The position numbers and the translations under genes were made by a program. This document shows positions 6,211 to 6,779 of a stretch of DNA of 6,779 bases, piece by piece. Position 1 is the stretch's first letter; each line of letters starts with the position of its first letter. A model generated the notes under the pieces. That model made no database searches. It saw nothing but the letters and a program-made list of their open reading frames with translations, and had not been told where the DNA came from. Source of the DNA: Prevotella sp. (GTDB lineage Bacteria; Bacteroidota; Bacteroidia; Bacteroidales; Bacteroidaceae); assembly GCA_017424205.1 (NCBI GenBank), contig JAFPAS010000316.1, forward strand, positions 1 through 6,779. Direction: 5' to 3'.

Positions 6211-6779
6211 ATGACATCAATAAAAATAAAGTTTAGACCTTTCACAGTGAATGGTAAGGAGGGAGGTCTCTATTTCCAGATTATCCATAATCGGGTAGTC
6301 CGTCAGCTGAATACAGATTATAAAGTCCGTACAGTGGAATGGGATGCAGAGTCTGAGAGCATTGTCATAAATGGCAACCGCTCCAATCATTTGCTTGGCA
6401 TTCAGGAGCGTCTAGCGTGGGATGTGGCCCGTCTGGAAAAGGTTGTCCGCTCGTTAGAAATGGAGCGTCGTCACTTCACGGCAGATGACGTGATCACCAT
6501 GTTCCATAAACTGACCAAGGAGTCCTCCCTCTTTACCTTTATGCATAGTATCATAGCGCAACAGAAACAGCTGGGCAAAGTCCGAACATCGGAGACCTAT
6601 ACTGCCACACTCAATAGCTTTATGGCATTCCGAGACGAGCAGGATGTGCCACTCGATGGCATTAGTTCTGACATGATGCTTCTCTATGAAGCACATCTAA
6701 AAGCCAGAGGTGTTCGAATGAATACCATATCATTCTATATGCGCAACCTTCGGGCGGTCTATAATCGCGCCGTTGAAAA
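6211..6779 (+). CDS. Tyrosine recombinase (site-specific integrase), N-terminal part only
   Basis: An open frame begins at the ATG at 6211 and runs off the right edge after 189 full codons. Residues 1-50 (MTSIKIKFRPFTVNGKEGGL, YFQIIHNRVVRQLNTDYKV, then WDAES) form the beta-rich arm-type DNA-binding region of Bacteroidetes tyrosine recombinases. A helical stretch follows (ERLAWDVARLEKVVRSLE, 66-83; FTADDVITMFHKL, 89-101). The SAM-like core-binding domain starts near 105: SLFTFMHSIIAQQKQLGKVR, SETYTATLNSFMAFR, MLLYEAHLKARGV, NTISFYMRNLRAVYNRAVEK. The catalytic domain with its Arg/His/Arg/Tyr residues lies outside the window, so activity cannot be judged. The ATG is the first in its frame after a TAA at 6160-6162. 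Members of this group either integrate mobile elements or invert phase-variable DNA in Bacteroidales; which applies here is unknown. Its codons are more mixed (CGT, CGG, CGA, AGA for Arg) than those of the neighbours. Confidence 0.92.
   Translation, partial: MTSIKIKFRPFTVNGKEGGLYFQIIHNRVVRQLNTDYKVRTVEWDAESESIVINGNRSNHLLGIQERLAWDVARLEKVVRSLEMERRHFTADDVITMFHKLTKESSLFTFMHSIIAQQKQLGKVRTSETYTATLNSFMAFRDEQDVPLDGISSDMMLLYEAHLKARGVRMNTISFYMRNLRAVYNRAVE

Noticed and set aside
6454..6696. An 80-codon minus-strand open frame near the right edge
   Set aside because: The plus strand here encodes a tyrosine recombinase core-binding domain with clear family sequence, so the minus frame is a shadow.
1..6779. 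CRISPR array, rRNA, tRNA, riboswitch, toxin-antitoxin or defence genes
   Set aside because: No regularly spaced repeats, no cloverleaf-like segments, and all sizeable coding space is taken by the four genes described.

Overview
The window looks like a chromosomal segment of a Bacteroidales bacterium, most likely Prevotella or a close relative. This rests on four things: TAnnTTTG-type promoter spacing, A-rich start contexts without Shine-Dalgarno sites, the families encoded (a Bacteroidetes-type modular PL1 pectate lyase and a Bacteroidetes-type tyrosine recombinase), and the short C-terminal tails ending in GGKKVV on both secreted enzymes. The genus is inferred, not proven.

Layout from left to right. 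(1) A family 2 glycosyltransferase on the minus strand, cut by the left edge, with its first 216 residues present. (2) A 104-bp divergent intergenic region carrying a plausible Bacteroidetes promoter that reads right. (3) A complete secreted S8 (subtilisin-like) serine protease with signal peptide, propeptide-like region, full Asp/His/Asn/Ser active-site set, a large insert in the catalytic domain, and a short C-terminal sorting-like tail. (4) After only 77 bp, with no terminator between them, a complete 1009-residue secreted pectate lyase: an N-terminal FnIII-like domain, a PL1 parallel beta-helix, three accessory beta-rich modules and the same kind of tail. (5) A strong 17-bp stem terminator. 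(6) A 117-bp gap, then the N-terminal 189 codons of a tyrosine recombinase that runs off the right edge.

The protease and pectate lyase are probably exported by the Sec route and handled by the same late secretion or surface-attachment step, since they share the tail. Together they fit extracellular breakdown of plant cell-wall pectin and protein in a gut or rumen setting. No SusC/SusD pair, sensor or other carbohydrate enzyme is visible, so this is not a complete polysaccharide utilisation locus within the window. The glycosyltransferase is divergently transcribed and probably unrelated. The recombinase sits behind a terminator and may mark the edge of a mobile element or a DNA-inversion locus, but no attachment site or invertible repeat could be shown.

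I found no convincing undescribed system. The points most worth a second look are the shared tails, the unnamed accessory modules of the pectate lyase, a 22-bp-period repeat read in two different frames in the protease propeptide, and the recombinase boundary.
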